Part shown: positions 53,270 through 55,518 of the stretch, piece by piece
How positions within the stretch are numbered: the first letter of the stretch is position 1
Layout of the letters: the number at the start of each line of letters is the position of its first letter
Program-made: the position numbers and the translations under genes
The notes under the pieces: model-generated
What the model was told of the DNA's origin: nothing
Database searches by the model: none
Seen by the model: the letters and a program-made list of their open reading frames with translations, nothing else
Source: Hyphomonadaceae bacterium
GTDB taxonomy: Bacteria; Pseudomonadota; Alphaproteobacteria; Caulobacterales; Hyphomonadaceae
NCBI GenBank assembly: GCA_030697555.1
Contig: JAUYPV010000087.1
Span: forward strand, 1-55,518
Length of the DNA stretch: 55,518 nt
Direction: 5' to 3'

Positions 53270-53889
53270 GCGGGGCGCTCAAAGGCGAGCCAATGCCATT
53301 TGACGCCGTGCGCGATATTCGCGGGCTGGATCGAGCCTGACTCCGTCCGGAAAATCAGGGCAAGGCCGTTTGCCTCCGCCATGCGGATAGTTTCATCCAC
53401 CGCTGCTTCGAAGACCGGGCGGTTGGCCGGCGACCAGCCTTCGCGGATGGACATGATCAAGCGGCCGCTTTTGCCAACCTGGCTGGCAATGTTGGGCATT
53501 GCGACGCGGCGTTGATCAGGATCGAGATGCGCCCAGACCGCAGTCAGCTTGACCAGGTCGAAGGTTTCGCGGCGCGCCATCAGAGAGAGCAGGTCCGGCA
53601 GGCGGTCGTTCAGCCATTCGATGCGTGGGCCGGAATGATGCTCCAGGCCGGCTTCACGCAGGGCGTCGGTAGGTTCGAGGGCGATGATGCTGTGGCCCCG
53701 TGAGGCGAGCCAAGCGGCATCCGAGCCGATGCCGGCGCCGATGTCGAGGATACGCGAGGGTCTCGTCGGGAAGAGATGCAGCACGGGCGCGTGCACTTCC
53801 GCCGAGTCCAGCTTCAGCCAGTTCGGGATAAGCCCTGAAGCGTCGGCGGCGTATCCGGATAGCGCGAGGCTCACTGGCTGTTGCGCCAT
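53266..53889 (-). CDS. Class I SAM-dependent methyltransferase
   Basis: 207 residues. Motif I is ILDIGAGIGSDAAWLASRG and the following acidic residue is in ALEPTDALREAG. The substrate is not indicated. It begins inside the 3' end of the gene at 53871-54158, overlapping by 19 bp on the same strand, so the two are probably co-transcribed. Confidence 0.87.
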   Translation of the reverse strand: MAQQPVSLALSGYAADASGLIPNWLKLDSAEVHAPVLHLFPTRPSRILDIGAGIGSDAAWLASRGHSIIALEPTDALREAGLEHHSGPRIEWLNDRLPDLLSLMARRETFDLVKLTAVWAHLDPDQRRVAMPNIASQVGKSGRLIMSIREGWSPANRPVFEAAVDETIRMAEANGLALIFRTESGSIQPANIAHGVKWHWLAFERPA

Positions 53890-54158
53890 TTCTCCATCGC
53901 GGCGGAGATGGCGAAGGTCTCGCGATACTTGGGTGAGTCCGATGGGCGCGGTGGCTTCTGCGAGGTCAGCGCCATGATCTCGGCAAGCTTGTTGTGGGCC
54001 GAGCCGGCCTGGCCGGCGCCGATATAGGCGTGCAGCTCGACGAGGGCGCTGGAGAGCACGTCGTCAGCGCGGATCACGAAATAGGGTTCGTCGTCGGCCA
54101 GCTTGGCCAGCGGATCGTATTTCGACGGGTTGGCCTTGGAGCCGACGGGGGCGGTCAT
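53871..54158 (-). CDS. Unknown small protein, 95 residues
   Basis: Begins MTAPVGSKANPSKYDPLAKL and ends in AISAAMEKWRNSQ. There is no recognised domain, membrane segment or signal. AAGAGG lies seven bases before the ATG at 54158, which decides this short start over the open frame to 54326. It is the first gene of a pair with the methyltransferase. Confidence 0.6.
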   Translation of the reverse strand: MTAPVGSKANPSKYDPLAKLADDEPYFVIRADDVLSSALVELHAYIGAGQAGSAHNKLAEIMALTSQKPPRPSDSPKYRETFAISAAMEKWRNSQ

Positions 54159-54334
54159 CGTGAACCTCTTGATTCGCCCTTCGAGACGCCGCCTTTGGCG
54201 GCTCCTCAGGGTGAGGTCGAGTTTGGCGGGATTCGCGCAGGCTGCGCGAACGAGCCTGTGAATAGCTGATTTCCAAATGGTTTGTTCAGCAGCGTGGCTG
54301 TAATCCCGCCGCGTTTTGCCTACCATCCTTGGCC

Positions 54335-55132
54335 ATGAGCACCTCCCCAGCCTCCCTGAACGGCCGAAAACTCAGCTTCGAAGGCCTGCACAATTTCCGG
54401 GATTTCGGAGGCTATGCGGCGGGCGACCGGCGGATGGTGTCGGGGCGGTTCTTCCGGTCGGCCAACCACGCAATGACCAGCGAGGCGGACCTTCAGCGCC
54501 TGGCCGGGATGAACATCGGAGCAGTCATCGACCTGCGGCGGCCGGATGAACGAGAGCGCCAGCCTTCGCGACGATGGGCGGGGTTCAGCGGCGTGATCGT
54601 CGAGAACCACGACACGCAGGAGGGCGAGGAGACATGGGACGCCTTCATGGCGTCGTGGGACATGACGCTGGAAAGCTATCGCACCTACCTGCTGCGATAC
54701 TATGAGCGGGCGCCGCACGTGCCGCGGCTGATCGACCTGTTTCGCCGGTATTTCGAGACCCTGGCGGCGAGCGAGGGCGCTCTGGTCGTGCACTGCGCGG
54801 CGGGCAAGGACCGGACCGGACTGATCGTGGCGCTGACGCACATGCTGGCCGGCGTGCACCATGACGACATCGTCGCCGACTACCTGCTGACCAACGATCC
54901 CGAGCGTTTCGAGGCGTTCGGCGCCTTGTGGGCGGAAAACATCCGGGCCGAGCACGGCCGTGCGCCGAGCCTCGACGTGATGCGTGGGGTGATGGGCGTG
55001 GAGCCGGGTTATCTTGAGAAGGCGATGACCGCGATCGACGCGCGGCATGGCGGCGCGGAGACGTACCTGCGCGAGGTGCTGGGCGTCGACGCGGGCAAGC
55101 GGGCGACGATCGAGAAGCGGCTGTTCGAGTAG
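54335..55132 (+). CDS. Tyrosine-protein phosphatase (Y_phosphatase3 type)
   Basis: 265 residues. FHNFRDFGGY-type start (GLHNFRDFGGYAAGDRRMV), then AVIDLRRPDERER and the phosphatase loop HCAAGKDRTGLIV (Cys154). It is homologous to bacterial protein tyrosine/serine phosphatases such as MptpB-like enzymes. There is no signal peptide, so it acts in the cytoplasm. The TTG at 54329 is an alternative start. Confidence 0.9.
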   Translation: MSTSPASLNGRKLSFEGLHNFRDFGGYAAGDRRMVSGRFFRSANHAMTSEADLQRLAGMNIGAVIDLRRPDERERQPSRRWAGFSGVIVENHDTQEGEETWDAFMASWDMTLESYRTYLLRYYERAPHVPRLIDLFRRYFETLAASEGALVVHCAAGKDRTGLIVALTHMLAGVHHDDIVADYLLTNDPERFEAFGALWAENIRAEHGRAPSLDVMRGVMGVEPGYLEKAMTAIDARHGGAETYLREVLGVDAGKRATIEKRLFE

Positions 55133-55147
55133 CTGGGCCCACAAAGC

Positions 55148-55177
55148 AAACAGGCCCGGCATTCGCCGGGCCTGTTT
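55148..55177. terminator. Strong bidirectional terminator
   Basis: AAACAGGCCCGGC and GCCGGGCCTGTTT form a perfect 13-bp stem with an ATTC loop, with T-rich ends on both strands. It lies between the phosphatase stop and the convergent right-edge gene. Confidence 0.9.
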
Positions 55178-55205
55178 GTTCTGGGGGAGGATTGTTCTTT
55201 TGGCC

Positions 55206-55518
55206 TCAGGCCACGTCCGGCTTCTTCTCGTGGGCGGAGTGGATCTTCTTGTTGACCAGGCGCTCCAACTCGTTCGCCACGGACGTGCGGTGGAGGTAGG
55301 CCTCCTCCGGCATGTCGAGGATGATGGCGATGGTCTGGAAGTGATACTTCACGACTTCGATGTCGTAGGTGTCGGTCATGCCGACGCCTTCGATGTAGCG
55401 GAGCGCGGTGTTCCACACACGGCCGATGATTTCGTCACCCAGCGTCGCGACTTCCTGGGCGTACTGCTGCAGCATGCGGTACATGCCGCGGATGCCCGCT
55501 GTGCGGTCGACATTGGTG
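55206..55518 (-). CDS. Unknown protein, 5' end beyond the window
   Basis: The frame is open through base 55518, so the true start lies outside and the in-frame ATG at 55484 may be internal. The visible ~103 residues are helical and charged (YAQEVATLGDEIIGRVWN, HRTSVANELERLVNKKIHSA). I do not recognise a family. Confidence 0.6.
   Translation of the reverse strand, partial: TNVDRTAGIRGMYRMLQQYAQEVATLGDEIIGRVWNTALRYIEGVGMTDTYDIEVVKYHFQTIAIILDMPEEAYLHRTSVANELERLVNKKIHSAHEKKPDVA

Noticed and set aside
1-55518. CRISPR array, tRNA, rRNA, phage or transposase genes
   Set aside because: No spaced identical repeats, no clover-leaf-like sequence with a CCA end, and no mobile-element protein were seen. 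The 29-bp repeats occur only twice.

Overview
The window looks like chromosome from a GC-rich alphaproteobacterium, probably from the Caulobacterales/Hyphomonadaceae. That placement is inferred from gene order and protein families, not from a search. The supporting gene orders are pyrB-pyrC'-plsY-dprA-topA-rnr-NUDIX with rpmG nearby, ispH-thrB-rnhA, ruvX next to gatC, and a CsgH-type curli protein, a form known from alphaproteobacteria. There are no rRNA or tRNA genes, no CRISPR array, and no integrase, transposase or phage structural gene.

Layout. 1-3.7 kb: the 3' end of a repeated gene of unknown function and a membrane PQQ dehydrogenase. 3.7-15.8 kb: mostly leftward housekeeping genes (rpmG, NUDIX, rnr, topA, dprA, plsY, an inactive-looking dihydroorotase and pyrB), many linked by 4-bp ATGA overlaps; two rightward membrane-associated genes sit between NUDIX and rpmG. 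15.9-22.9 kb: tex, ruvX, a lipoprotein serine hydrolase between two 29-bp direct repeats, then gatC, an acetyltransferase, a DUF2199 protein and gatA. 23-30 kb: lipoproteins, a thioesterase, a secreted HCX5R phosphatase, YqgE/AlgH, a peroxiredoxin, an SPFH/NfeD membrane pair and two unknowns. 30.2-35.1 kb: an ispH-thrB-rnhA cluster that has been opened by three related membrane genes and by a second, inverted copy of the gene at the left edge. 35.3-42.8 kb: a lipoprotein, argS, a GNAT gene broken by a stop codon, a DUF4287 protein, an M28 peptidase, a pirin and an alpha/beta hydrolase. 42.9-47.8 kb: a methyltransferase-like protein, a leucine-type dehydrogenase and a three-gene curli-like cluster. 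48-55.5 kb: ThiO-like oxidase, acyl-CoA dehydrogenase, GFA-like protein, two SDRs, a methyltransferase, a tyrosine phosphatase and a truncated unknown gene.

How the genes work together. The backbone covers pyrimidine and phospholipid synthesis, DNA uptake and topology, RNA decay, Gln/Asn-tRNA amidation, isoprenoid and threonine synthesis and arginyl-tRNA charging. The accessory genes are mainly envelope-related: lipoproteins, small membrane proteins and amyloid subunits.

The points most worth checking are: (i) two curlin proteins with uninterrupted 11-residue Q-x-G repeats around a predicted lipoprotein CsgH; (ii) the serine hydrolase between 29-bp direct repeats; (iii) an inverted pair of near-identical genes 33 kb apart that differ by a CA slip and by microsatellite length; (iv) a dihydroorotase homologue that has lost its metal ligands; (v) a GNAT gene cut by one stop codon; (vi) four convergent gene pairs whose stop codons interlock in CTAG.
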